Of a DNA stretch of 45,933 nucleotides, positions 24,540-32,281 are shown piece after piece. The position numbers and the translations under genes are program-made. Source of the DNA: Devosia yakushimensis (GTDB taxonomy: Bacteria; Pseudomonadota; Alphaproteobacteria; Rhizobiales; Devosiaceae); the NCBI RefSeq assembly GCF_030159855.1, contig NZ_BSNG01000002.1, forward strand, positions 1-45,933. The letters are read 5' to 3'. Each line of letters opens with the position of its first letter. Position 1 is the first letter of the stretch. A model generated the notes under the pieces. The model did no database searches. It saw only the letters and a list, made by a program, of their open reading frames with translations, and was not told where the DNA came from.

Positions 24540-25348
24540 AGACCGAGGCCAATGCCCGCGCCGATACCGATGAGGGGCCGTTCTATCGCGGGGCGATCCG
24601 CTGGCTGGCCGAACTCGAAGATGGCGCCATCCTGCGGGTGGCGTTCTTTGCGCTGCTGGCGGGTACGGCTTCAGTGCTCTATGTCGATTTTCGCGAGCTG
24701 ACAGCGGGGCAAAGCGCCGGGCCGCAGCTGGGGCGGCCCATCCTGCCGCCCTCCAATCCGGCGCTGCCCGAAGGGCCCATGCCCAATGTCACCACGGCGC
24801 CCGATGTGCTCGACCAGCCGCTCGAGATCGCGCTGGGTACGGGCGGGCAATTGCATTTGACCGGCACCATCGATCCGGGGTCGGCGGAGCGCTTTGCCAG
24901 CGAGATTGCGGCGCGGGGCGAGTATGTGCAGACTGTAGTTCTCGATTCGCCCGGAGGGTCGGTCGTGGATGCGCTGACGATAGGCAGTCTGATCCATGAA
25001 CAGGGGCTAGCGACCGAGGTCGCGGCCGGATCGCTCTGTGCCTCATCCTGTCCCATTATCTTCGCCTCGGGCGCCGAGCGGATTGCCAGTCCCAATGCGG
25101 CCATCGGGGTGCACCAGATTTATGCTTCGGCGCTGGCGGGCGACCTGCGCGATGGTGTGCGGGCGGCGGGCGTGGCCATGGCCGATGCACAATCGACCAC
25201 AGCCGAGATTATCGCGCACCTGACCAAAACCGGGGTCGATCCGGCCATGTGGCTGCATGCCTTGCAGACGCCGCCGGACCGGCTCTATTATTTTTCGCCA
25301 GAGGAGATGACGGCTCTAAAGATCGTCACAAACCTTGCGGAGAATTAA
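24536..25348 (+). CDS. Membrane-anchored ClpP-like serine protease (COG3904-like)
   Basis: 270 aa. A cytosolic N-terminus, one membrane helix (about 31-50), a Pro-rich linker (60-90), then a ClpP/crotonase-fold domain. The ClpP-like signature is VVLDSPGGSVVDALTIG, the nucleophile region GSLCASSCP (Ser170 or Ser171), and IGVHQIYA with His193 as the likely base. The two cysteines next to the serine could be disulfide-bonded if this is periplasmic. The family is described as predicted periplasmic proteins with ClpP-like domains; the substrate is unknown. It starts on the ATGA of the preceding gene, so the two are probably a functional unit. Confidence 0.85.
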   Translation: MKTEANARADTDEGPFYRGAIRWLAELEDGAILRVAFFALLAGTASVLYVDFRELTAGQSAGPQLGRPILPPSNPALPEGPMPNVTTAPDVLDQPLEIALGTGGQLHLTGTIDPGSAERFASEIAARGEYVQTVVLDSPGGSVVDALTIGSLIHEQGLATEVAAGSLCASSCPIIFASGAERIASPNAAIGVHQIYASALAGDLRDGVRAAGVAMADAQSTTAEIIAHLTKTGVDPAMWLHALQTPPDRLYYFSPEEMTALKIVTNLAEN

Positions 25349-25423
25349 CGCGCCGTAGCGGAACCGGGGGAGGACCGGAGCCGTTGCGGAATACGGGCTT
25401 ACATTAGCGGACGGGAGGCCATA

Positions 25424-25708
25424 ATGACCCACATTCATACCCTCACACGCCATCGCGACATCCAGAACTGGGTGACCGACAGGCATGGCATTCCGGCGAT
25501 TGCCCGGGTGCGCAACCGGTTCGGCGAGGAACGCGCCCAGCTGAGCCTCAGCTTCCAGCGCCCTGCCTGGCAGGGCGGCTCGAACGAAGGGGTCAGCCCC
25601 TGTTCCTGGACGGCATGGCTGGCCGAGCTCGACCGCCAGCAATTGGCGCTCAAGGTCGACATGACGGCCGACGATTTCGAGCTGGTGGATCGCCGGCAGA
25701 CGAACTGA
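25424..25708 (+). CDS. Conserved small hypothetical protein
   Basis: 94 aa, soluble, His/Arg-rich start (MTHIHTLTRHRDIQNWV). The pattern RHGIPAIARVRNRFGEERAQL and the C-terminal LVDRRQTN suggest a compact alpha/beta protein. No family is recognised. Codon usage resembles its neighbours and a clear ribosome-binding site (GGGAGGCC) lies upstream, which supports a real gene. It sits between the protease and the convergent cyclase with its own short intergenic space. Confidence 0.7.
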   Translation: MTHIHTLTRHRDIQNWVTDRHGIPAIARVRNRFGEERAQLSLSFQRPAWQGGSNEGVSPCSWTAWLAELDRQQLALKVDMTADDFELVDRRQTN

Positions 25709-25713
25709 GCGTC

Positions 25714-26901
25714 TTACCCGCTTTTGCGGCTGTCGGTGGCGACCGGCTCGACATCGGCTGTGTGGACGCGGTCGCGGCCGGCCTTCTTGGCGGCATAAAG
25801 GGCGGCATCGGCGCGGTGGACCAGATCGTGCAGCCCCTCGCCGGGCTGCATCTGGGTCACTCCGAAACTGGCGCTGAGCCGGCGCTCTATCCCCAGATCG
25901 GCGCCGGACAGCGCGGCAAAGGCCTGGCGCACGCCTTCGGCATAGAGCCTGGCGGAAGCCAGGTTGGCGCCCGGCACGAGAATGGCGAATTCCTCCCCGC
26001 CATGCCGGCCCAATACCATGCGGATATCGGCGCCGCCCGATAGCAGTCCGGCAAAGGCGGCGATCACCCGGTCGCCGGCATCATGGCCGAAATTGTCGTT
26101 GACCTGCTTGAAATGATCGAGATCGGCCAGCACGAGCGCGGCGGGAATGCCGGCGCGGCCGGCCTGTTGCAGGGCGCGCTCCGCCCGTTCCTCAAAACCG
26201 CGGCGATTGAGCAGGCCCGAGAGCTTGTCGGTTTCCGAGCGCAGGGTGATCTCAGCCATAACGTCGCGCACGATGATCAGCAGCATCAATACGCCATTGG
26301 ACACCAGCAGGAAGGCGGTGAGCATCTGCGACCAGGCGCCATAAAGGCTATGCAGGTAGTTTTCCACCCCGGCATCGCCCAGGCCGATGGCCAGGAATGG
26401 CTTGGCGACGAATTGCAGCCCGCTGACCAGCAGGAACCCAATGAGCAGGAGGTCGAGTGCGCCACGGCGGCGGGCCCGCATGACCACGATCGCTCCCAGG
26501 ATATGGGCGAAGAAATAGGGCAATTGGTAGATCAGCGCCCGGCCCAGCGTAGCCGTCGCCGGCTCGTTGATCAGGATGGTATTGGCCAGGAGCCCGCCGC
26601 CGCCCAGGAGAGCCAGCCAGGCCCAGGGCACGGCAATTGCATAATGGCGGGCCAGTCCGATGACGCAGATCAGAAAGGCCGAGAGCGCGACGGCAAAGAC
26701 CACGATACCCAGGAGGCGCGGATCGTTCTGGCCGGGCAGGATATATTCGAGCATGGCGTTGAGCACGCCCAGCAGGTAAGCGGCGGCCAGCCAGCGGGCG
26801 CCGGTTGCAGCGCCATTGCGCCAGGCTATTGTGCCAAACGCGGCGGCAAACAGGCCGGCGACGAAGATATTGATGGCGAGAACGAAACCGGCGGCACCCA
26901 T
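25714..26901 (-). CDS. Membrane-bound diguanylate cyclase (GGDEF domain)
   Basis: 395 aa. The first ~205 residues hold six or more membrane helices, an arrangement like MHYT/7TM-type sensors. The GGDEF domain follows: DKLSGLLNRRGFEERAE, LADLDHFKQVNDNFGHDAGD, and the active-site RHGGEEF (one of the accepted GGEEF variants). The RxxD inhibitory site expected upstream of the active site is absent (the stretch reads DIRMVLGR), so product inhibition is not expected. The ATG at 26901 is preferred; an in-frame TTG nine bases upstream is possible. There is no EAL domain. Confidence 0.95.
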   Translation of the reverse strand: MGAAGFVLAINIFVAGLFAAAFGTIAWRNGAATGARWLAAAYLLGVLNAMLEYILPGQNDPRLLGIVVFAVALSAFLICVIGLARHYAIAVPWAWLALLGGGGLLANTILINEPATATLGRALIYQLPYFFAHILGAIVVMRARRRGALDLLLIGFLLVSGLQFVAKPFLAIGLGDAGVENYLHSLYGAWSQMLTAFLLVSNGVLMLLIIVRDVMAEITLRSETDKLSGLLNRRGFEERAERALQQAGRAGIPAALVLADLDHFKQVNDNFGHDAGDRVIAAFAGLLSGGADIRMVLGRHGGEEFAILVPGANLASARLYAEGVRQAFAALSGADLGIERRLSASFGVTQMQPGEGLHDLVHRADAALYAAKKAGRDRVHTADVEPVATDSRKSG

Positions 26902-27106
26902 TTTTCGCAATTCTGGCCTGGAGGCCGGACAGTCGGCCGGCAGCCAAGTCCTTCATCGATACGCCGAACCGGGCCGGTAGACGCCTGCCGTCCACCGGTT
27001 CCAACGCTCACTGCCGCGATCCTATCCCTGCCGGCAAAACGAGAGGTTAACGGAGGCGTCTCCCCCTTTCATCCCGGTTCCATCATCATCCAGGCCGTTT
27101 TCACTG

Positions 27107-27190
27107 CGTCATTCCCGCGTAGGCGGGAATCCACTCCTTCTAAGGCAATCTGCGCGTGAAGAATGGATTCCCGCCTGCGCGGGAATGACG
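27107..27190. repeat. Family A twin-palindrome repeat (copy 3)
   Basis: Arms GTCATTCCCGCGTAGGCGGG and CCCGCCTGCGCGGGAATGAC in inverted orientation, ~30 nt apart. The rest of this 325-bp gap (from the cyclase start to the LLM gene end) contains an AT-poor stretch with no ORF or regulatory motif that I recognise. Confidence 0.9.
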
Positions 27191-27226
27191 TCGTGGGGGG
27201 GTGGGTCTTGTTGGGGCCGACCCCGC

Positions 27227-28246
27227 CTAAGCCGCCAGTGCCCGTGGGGTCAGGCCGAAGGCTTCGGCCAGCAATTGGTAGGAGCGGCGGCGCAGCTCGT
27301 AGCTGTGGATGGTGGTGGTGATGATCACTTCGTCGGCCCCCGAGCTTTCGAGCTTTTCGGCAATGGTGTCGCGCACGGTCTGGGGGGAGCCCACGATCCA
27401 GAGCGTGGATTGATGATCGATAATGCCCTGCTGCTGAGTGGTCAGCACGCGGGCATGGGCCGCTTCCGGGCTCATCAGGCGGCGCTGTTCGCCGGTGGTG
27501 AAGAGGGCCCATTGCACGGCCTGGGAATGGGAGAGGTATTGGGCTTCCTCATCGGTGGGGGCGCAGACCACCGAGACACCCAGAATGGTGCGGGGCTCGG
27601 GCATGGCGGCGCTGGGCTTGAAGCCATAGCGATAGGCCTCGAAGGCCGGACCGGGTGGGGTATGGCTGAAATGGGCGGCAAAGGCATAGCCCATGCCCAA
27701 TTGACCGGCCGCCTGGGCGCTGGCACCGGAGGAGCCCAGCAGCCAAAGCGGGGGCAGGTTGATGCCGCCCGGCGCCACCGGCACGCGCGAAAAGGGATGG
27801 TCGGGGGGAAAGCTGTCCTCGTCAAAGGCCATCATTTCGGCGAGATAGGCGGAAAATTCCTCCCCGCCCCCGCTGCGCAGGGCGCGCATGGCATAGCCGT
27901 CGCCACCCGGCGCGCGGCCCAGCCCCAGATCGACGCGGCCGGGATGGAGCGCTTCGAGCGTGCGAAAAGCCTCGGCGATGCGCAGCGGCGCGTGGTTGAG
28001 CAGCATGACCCCGCCCGAGCCGACCCGGATATTCTGGGTATGCGCCGCCGCGCTCGCGATCAGCACTTCGGGAGAAGAGGAGGCGATGGAGGCCATGCCA
28101 TGATGCTCGGCATACCAGAGGCGGGTATAGCCCAGAGCATCGCCCAATTGCGCCAGTTTGACCGTTTCGGCCAGCGCGTCGGGCGTCGAGGTGCCTTCGG
28201 CAATGGGGGCGAGATCGAGGATGGAAAGGGCAAAGGGCTTGGTCAT
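27227..28246 (-). CDS. LLM class flavin-dependent oxidoreductase (YhbW-like)
   Basis: 339 aa. This belongs to the bacterial luciferase-like monooxygenase superfamily (FMN-dependent). Landmarks are LSILDLAPIAEGTSTPDAL, RLWYAEHHGM, and SGGVMLLNHAPLRIAEAFRTL, which are typical of YhbW/MSMEG-type LLM proteins. The C-terminal FGLTPRAL is also family-like. The substrate is not known; sulfonate monooxygenase and other activities occur in the superfamily. The ATG at 28246 is preferred over the TTG three codons upstream. No strong ribosome-binding site is visible. Confidence 0.92.
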   Translation of the reverse strand: MTKPFALSILDLAPIAEGTSTPDALAETVKLAQLGDALGYTRLWYAEHHGMASIASSSPEVLIASAAAHTQNIRVGSGGVMLLNHAPLRIAEAFRTLEALHPGRVDLGLGRAPGGDGYAMRALRSGGGEEFSAYLAEMMAFDEDSFPPDHPFSRVPVAPGGINLPPLWLLGSSGASAQAAGQLGMGYAFAAHFSHTPPGPAFEAYRYGFKPSAAMPEPRTILGVSVVCAPTDEEAQYLSHSQAVQWALFTTGEQRRLMSPEAAHARVLTTQQQGIIDHQSTLWIVGSPQTVRDTIAEKLESSGADEVIITTTIHSYELRRRSYQLLAEAFGLTPRALAA

Positions 28247-28416
28247 GGCGGGCAATCGATGTTTCTGAGGAAGGCAGGTCTTCTATCGGTAAATTGCGAT
28301 GAAAGCTAGGCGTCGCGCAAGGCCAGTGCCCCGGCGCAGATCGCCGGCGCGAAACTTTCCGTGATGGCCGCCCGTATCTTTCCCCGACCGATAAGCGTCA
28401 GACAGGGGACTTCATC

Positions 28417-28968
28417 ATGACTTTCAAAGTGCTCAAGGCCGTTTTCGTAGCCTCGATCCTGCTTAGCTCCGCGGCCTATGCGCAGAGCAATCCGCGTGTC
28501 GGCGGCGCGCCGATGCTTGCCACCAAGAACATTGTCGAAAATGCCGTGAACTCCAAGGATCACACCACCCTGGTGGCTGCCGTTCAGGCGGCGGGCCTGG
28601 TCGACGTGCTGTCCAGCGCCGGCCCCTTTACCGTGTTTGCGCCGGTCAATTCGGCTTTTGCCGCCCTGCCGGAAGGCACGGTCGAGACCCTCCTCAAGCC
28701 CGAAAACAAGGCAATGCTGGTCAAGATCCTCACCGCTCATGTCATACCGGGCAAATATTCGGTGGAGGACCTGATGACGCGGGCCGAGGCCAATCCGGGC
28801 GGCTTCCTGCTCAAGACCGCTTCGGGCGACAATCTGCAATTCACCAAGCTCGGCTCGGTCATGTATGTGGTCGATGAGAACGGCAATGCCGCCAAGATTT
28901 CCATTGGCGACGTCAACCAATCCAATGGCGTAATCCATGTGGTCAACAAAGTGCTGTTGCCCAAATAA
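28417..28968 (+). CDS. Secreted fasciclin (FAS1) domain protein
   Basis: 183 aa. A classical signal peptide (MTFKVLKAVFVASILLSSAA ending at AYA-QS) precedes one FAS1 domain. Domain landmarks are NIVENAVNSKDHTTLVAAVQAAG, the H1 motif FTVFAPVNSAFAALP, the central LTAHVIPGKY (YH-type box), and the H2 motif GVIHVVNKVLLPK. Bacterial FAS1 proteins are secreted or surface adhesion-like; the ligand is not known. A good ribosome-binding site (CAGGGGAC) lies upstream. Confidence 0.95.
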   Translation: MTFKVLKAVFVASILLSSAAYAQSNPRVGGAPMLATKNIVENAVNSKDHTTLVAAVQAAGLVDVLSSAGPFTVFAPVNSAFAALPEGTVETLLKPENKAMLVKILTAHVIPGKYSVEDLMTRAEANPGGFLLKTASGDNLQFTKLGSVMYVVDENGNAAKISIGDVNQSNGVIHVVNKVLLPK

Positions 28969-28993
28969 GCCGCTTCGCCTCGCTTCTCTTTTC

Positions 28994-29020
28994 GGGGGCC
29001 GCCCATGCCGGGCGGGCCCC
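28994..29020 (+). terminator. GC-rich stem-loop after the fasciclin gene (possible terminator)
   Basis: GGGGCCGCCC and GGGCGGGCCCC form a strong stem shortly after the stop codon. The T-run that should follow is short and broken (GATTTGCTT), so termination may be weak or Rho-assisted. Confidence 0.5.
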
Positions 29021-29139
29021 GATTTGCTTGTCCGGAGCGTTGCCTGCCGGTCACAAGGCGGCAAATTTGGTGCGAAGGCATTGACTTAATTGGCGCTTGC
29101 AAGCTCAATGCAGCCCGTTTTTCAAGCGATCGGTCGGCA

Positions 29140-29733
29140 ATGTCGGTACTGCGTTCTTTCCTTTTCTCCGCCCTGGGGCTCATGGCCGCCGCCGCGCCGG
29201 TTGCCGCGCAAGACCTCATGGATCCCCATCCGCTGGCCGGGGTGGTCGATGAATTGCGCATTGGCATTCACGCCCATAACGTTGACAGCACCATGCTGCC
29301 CTTCAGCGTGCAGAACTGGGATTTGAGCCATATCGAGGATGTCAGCTTCGACGTGCTGTTCACCTCGCCCGATCTGGATGCCTTCCGCTGGGTCGGCGCG
29401 CCGCGTCCGGAAGTCGGCGCCACGCTCAATCTGGGTGAGGGCGATTCCATTGCCCATCTGGGCCTGACCTGGCAATTGCCGCTGTTCGAGACGCCCTTCT
29501 ATCTCGAAGGCACGTTCGGCGCCGCCATCAATGATGGCTATCTCACCGGCGCGCCCGAGGGCCGCAAGAATTTCGGCTGCCGGGTCAATTTCTACGAACG
29601 GTTCGGCGTGGGTGCCAATGTCAGCGAGAACATGACGGCGACCCTGACCTATGAGCACACCTCCAATAATGGCTGGTGCGACGCCAATGACGGGCTGTCC
29701 AATTTCGGCCTGCGGGTTGGCTGGAAGTTCTAG
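29140..29733 (+). CDS. PagL-like lipid A deacylase / acyloxyacyl hydrolase
   Basis: 197 aa. A signal peptide (to AAAAPVAAQ) is followed by a region of alternating hydrophobic strands ending in an aromatic C-terminus (LRVGWKF), the pattern of an outer-membrane beta-barrel. The PagL catalytic motif is present: His173 and Ser175 in YEHTSNNG, followed by LSNFGLRVG. A Cys147-Cys180 pair is conserved in the paralogue downstream. PagL removes the 3-O acyl chain of lipid A. I cannot confidently place the third catalytic residue (Glu). A second family member lies about 300 bp downstream. Confidence 0.82.
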   Translation: MSVLRSFLFSALGLMAAAAPVAAQDLMDPHPLAGVVDELRIGIHAHNVDSTMLPFSVQNWDLSHIEDVSFDVLFTSPDLDAFRWVGAPRPEVGATLNLGEGDSIAHLGLTWQLPLFETPFYLEGTFGAAINDGYLTGAPEGRKNFGCRVNFYERFGVGANVSENMTATLTYEHTSNNGWCDANDGLSNFGLRVGWKF

Positions 29734-29778
29734 GGATTGGGTTCTTAGCCTCCAGAGGCTCGGAAGCCACGATCCAAT

Positions 29779-29891
29779 CCCCTCCCCCTTGAGGGGAGGG
29801 CTAGGGTGGGGGTTCTGTGGCTTTCACATGCTCAATGCTGATGGAGAATTCAGAACCCCCACCCTCAATCCCTCCCCTCAAGGGGGAGGGA
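29779..29891. repeat. Family C inverted repeat (copy 2)
   Basis: A left arm with CCTCCCCCTTGAGGGGAGGG then TAGGGTGGGGG, and a right arm with CCCCCACCCT then CCTCCCCTCAAGGGGGAGGG, about 40 nt apart. It fills most of the gap between the two PagL-like genes. After it there is an AT-richer stretch (CCGTTAACGCTCAGTTAAAGACA) that could carry the second gene's promoter. Confidence 0.85.
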
Positions 29892-30043
29892 GGCAGACCG
29901 TGGCTCCCCTGACTTAATCCAGAACTCACCCGCTATAACCCCGGGCACTCACCGTTAACGCTCAGTTAAAGACAATTTGAATCAAACATTGCGCATCCCG
30001 GCCTCGCGCCGTCCAATCGCCGCAGGCGAATTGGAGTAGAGCG

Positions 30044-30604
30044 ATGCGGGTGATGATCGGGCGGGCGATACTGGCTTTGGGCCTGATGCTGGCTGCCGCC
30101 GGCAGCGCACAGGCGCAATTCGATCTGGTGCCCGAAATTCGCGCCGGTGTTTTTTCCCGCGGCGTGGGCGATGCCGATCATTCGGGCCTGTTCGATACCG
30201 GCCGTATCGAAGACGCCAATGTGGAACTGCTGTTTGCCGTGCCGGCGCTGAGCCCGGCTTTGGTGCCGGCCGAAATCCGCCCGCATCTGGGGGCAACCTT
30301 TAATACCGATGGCAAGGAAAGCATGGTCTATGGCGGGCTGAGCCTCACCTTCCGCCTGCCCGTGCTACCGATTTTTGCCGAGGCGAGCCTGGGCGGAGCG
30401 CTGCAGAATGGCTCCATGTTCGATAGCGGAACGCCGCGGCGGTTCGGCTGCGCGGCGCTGTTGCGGGCTTCGGGCAGTGTGGGCGTGGATGTCTTGCCGG
30501 GGGCTTCGGTGATGCTGACGGCCGAGCACTATACCGATGGCGGCATGTGCGGGGACAGCGAGGCTTTGACCAATGTGGGCGTCCGGGCGGGGATCAGGTT
30601 TTAA
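30044..30604 (+). CDS. PagL-like paralogue with altered active-site motif
   Basis: 186 aa. A signal peptide (to SAQA-QF) and a barrel-like pattern ending in GVRAGIRF mirror the gene upstream. The two align along their whole length (EIRAGVFSRG with ELRIGIHAHN; VELLFAVP with FDVLFTSP; RRFGC with KNFGC). In the catalytic motif the His is kept (His162 in AEHYTDGG) but the position of Ser175 is Thr164, so the nucleophile is changed or lost. The Cys136-Cys169 pair matches the other protein. Whether it still hydrolyses lipid A is open. The ATG has GGAGTAGAGCG upstream. Confidence 0.78.
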   Translation: MRVMIGRAILALGLMLAAAGSAQAQFDLVPEIRAGVFSRGVGDADHSGLFDTGRIEDANVELLFAVPALSPALVPAEIRPHLGATFNTDGKESMVYGGLSLTFRLPVLPIFAEASLGGALQNGSMFDSGTPRRFGCAALLRASGSVGVDVLPGASVMLTAEHYTDGGMCGDSEALTNVGVRAGIRF

Positions 30605-30612
30605 GAACCACC

Positions 30613-30693
30613 GGGTCATTCCCGCGAAAGCGGGAACCCCTGTTTGGCGGTGCAGAGGAAGAAAACGGAGGTTCCCGCTTTCGCGGGAATGAC
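30613..30693. repeat. Family A twin-palindrome repeat (copy 4)
   Basis: Arms GTCATTCCCGCGAAAGCGGG and CCCGCTTTCGCGGGAATGAC in inverted orientation, ~25 nt apart, between the convergent PagL-like and flavoprotein genes. It could act as a bidirectional 3' structure. Confidence 0.9.
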
Positions 30694-30716
30694 ATTGTGA
30701 ATGGGGTAGACTCGCC

Positions 30717-31904
30717 TCAGGCCACTTGCCCGGCGGCCCAGCCCGAGGCCCAGGCCCATTGAAAATTGTAGCCGCCCAGCCAGCCGGTGACATCGACCAC
30801 TTCGCCGATGAAATAGAGGCCGGGCACGGCCCGCGCCGCCATGGTCTTGGCGTCGAGGTCGCGCGTGTCGACCCCGCCCAGCGTCACTTCGGCGGTGCGA
30901 TAGCCTTCCGAGCCGACCGGCTTGAGACTCCAGTTCTTGAGCTGGGCTTCGACCAGCGCCAGTTTCTTGTCGGAGAAATCGCCGATCATGCCGGGCAGGT
31001 CGAGTTCTTCGCCCAGCAATTGGGCGAGCTTTTTGGGCAGCACATTGCCGATGACGGTCTGCACCTGAACCTTGGGCGTCTCCTTGCGGGCGGCGCGCAG
31101 CATTTCGCCGGCATCGCGGTGGGGCAGGAGATCGACTGCGATGGCGTCGCCCTCGCGCCAATAGGAGGAAATCTGCAGGATTGCCGGGCCGGACAGCCCG
31201 CGATGGGTAAAGAGCAGGGCTTCCTCAAAGGCGGTCTTGCCGTGTTTGACCACGGCATCGGTGGCAATGCCGGAAAGGGCTTTCAGCTTTTCCAGTGCCC
31301 CGGTTTCAAAGGTCAGCGGCACGAGGCCGGGCCGGGTCTCGGTGAGGCGCAGGCCGAATTGGCTGGCCAGCTGATAGCCGAAACTGGTCGCGCCCATTTT
31401 GGGAATGGATTTGCCGCCGGTGGCGACGATGAGGCTTTCGGCGGTGACCGAGGCATTGGACAGCAGCAGCTCGAACCCGGTCTCGGTCTTGCTCACGCGC
31501 TCTATAGCGGTCTTGAGCGAGAGGGTTACCCCGGCCCCCCGCATCTCGCCCAGCAGCATGGTATTGATCTGGGTGGCCGGGCCATCGCAGAACAATTGGC
31601 CCAGCGTCTTTTCATGGAAGGCAATGCCGTGGCGGCGCACCAGGGCAATGAACATGTCGGGCGTGTAGCGGGAGAGCGCCGACAGCGCGAAGCGGGGATT
31701 GTCGCTCAGGAAACGGTCGCGGCCGCGTTCGGTCGTGGCATTGATATTGGTGAAATTGCAGCGTCCACCGCCCGAAATGCGGATCTTGTCGCCGGCATGG
31801 TCGGCGTGATCGACCACCAGCACCGAGCGGCCGCGTTTGCCCGCCTCGATGGCGGCCATCATGCCGGCAGCTCCCGCGCCCAGGACGATCACGTCATAAT
31901 GCAT
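30717..31904 (-). CDS. BaiN/YhiN (HI0933-like) NAD(P)/FAD-dependent oxidoreductase
   Basis: 395 aa. The FAD-binding start VIVLGAGAAGMMAAIEAGKRG is followed by the family's characteristic GDKIRISGGGRCNFTN block and the LFCDGPATQIN segment. The second Rossmann/FAD block is in LIVATGGKSIPKMGATSFGY, and near the C-terminus GLYFIGEVVDVTGWLGGYNFQWA. This family has a flavoprotein fold; BaiN acts on bile-acid intermediates in gut bacteria, but the physiological role in other bacteria is not settled. It is divergent from asd. Confidence 0.93.
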   Translation of the reverse strand: MHYDVIVLGAGAAGMMAAIEAGKRGRSVLVVDHADHAGDKIRISGGGRCNFTNINATTERGRDRFLSDNPRFALSALSRYTPDMFIALVRRHGIAFHEKTLGQLFCDGPATQINTMLLGEMRGAGVTLSLKTAIERVSKTETGFELLLSNASVTAESLIVATGGKSIPKMGATSFGYQLASQFGLRLTETRPGLVPLTFETGALEKLKALSGIATDAVVKHGKTAFEEALLFTHRGLSGPAILQISSYWREGDAIAVDLLPHRDAGEMLRAARKETPKVQVQTVIGNVLPKKLAQLLGEELDLPGMIGDFSDKKLALVEAQLKNWSLKPVGSEGYRTAEVTLGGVDTRDLDAKTMAARAVPGLYFIGEVVDVTGWLGGYNFQWAWASGWAAGQVA

Positions 31905-31992
31905 TTTTTGGCCCTTTGGGTTTTGCGGCAGTTACAGTCATGGGGGCTTGGGAGGCAAGCGTCGAGGGCGGCACCTTTTGTCTTAAGGGCCC

Positions 31993-32046
31993 AAAAAAGT
32001 GGCCAAAAAACCAAAAGATTGACTCTTTCCTATTTGGGAGTATGAG
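31993..32046 (+). promoter_or_regulatory. Candidate asd promoter with A-tract UP element
   Basis: TTGACT (32019-32024) and TATGAG (32041-32046) are separated by 16 bp. Immediately upstream are three A-tracts (six A at 31993, six A at 32005, four A at 32013), spaced about one helical turn apart, as expected for an UP element or curved DNA. This would start transcription about 225 nt before asd. Confidence 0.55.
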
Positions 32047-32077
32047 AAGTCCTGCTTGTAACCAAAGCAGTCAGAAG

Positions 32078-32173
32078 ATGCGCAGCGCCCTTGCCATGGC
32101 CGATATGCCAATGACCCCGGTTTCGACCGGTGGCGGCGCTGCCCTCATGACCAAAACCACCAAAACCGCCTGA
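32078..32173 (+). CDS. Candidate leader peptide upstream of asd
   Basis: A 31-codon ORF on the predicted asd leader RNA. It has six Thr, five Met (including the first) and two Lys, and ends MTKTTKTA before the stop. Thr, Met and Lys are the three end products of the aspartate pathway that Asd feeds. The Shine-Dalgarno is weak (CAGAAG is too close to the ATG), and internal Met codons could also start it. Not recognised as a known leader; the assignment is an inference from composition and position. Confidence 0.45.
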   Translation: MRSALAMADMPMTPVSTGGGAALMTKTTKTA

Positions 32174-32180
32174 CGCTTTT

Positions 32181-32244
32181 CCCCGGGTCGTCTCCCCGAC
32201 GGGGAGAGGCTCAAGACACTGGCCGCGATGGCAGGATCATCGCG
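32181..32244 (+). promoter_or_regulatory. Alternative hairpins in the asd leader RNA
   Basis: Hairpin I is TCTCCCC-GAC-GGGGAGA (32191-32207). Hairpin II pairs CCCC..GTCG (32181-32190) with CGAC-GGGG (32197-32204), using part of the same bases, so the two exclude each other. A third stem CGCGATG / CATCGCG (32224-32230 with 32238-32244) follows before the asd ribosome-binding site. There is no T-run, so a translational or Rho-linked mechanism is more likely than classical attenuation, if it regulates at all. Confidence 0.4.
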
Positions 32245-32281
32245 CGGGGGCGGAAACTGGTAAGGGACTGGAGTTCCAAAA

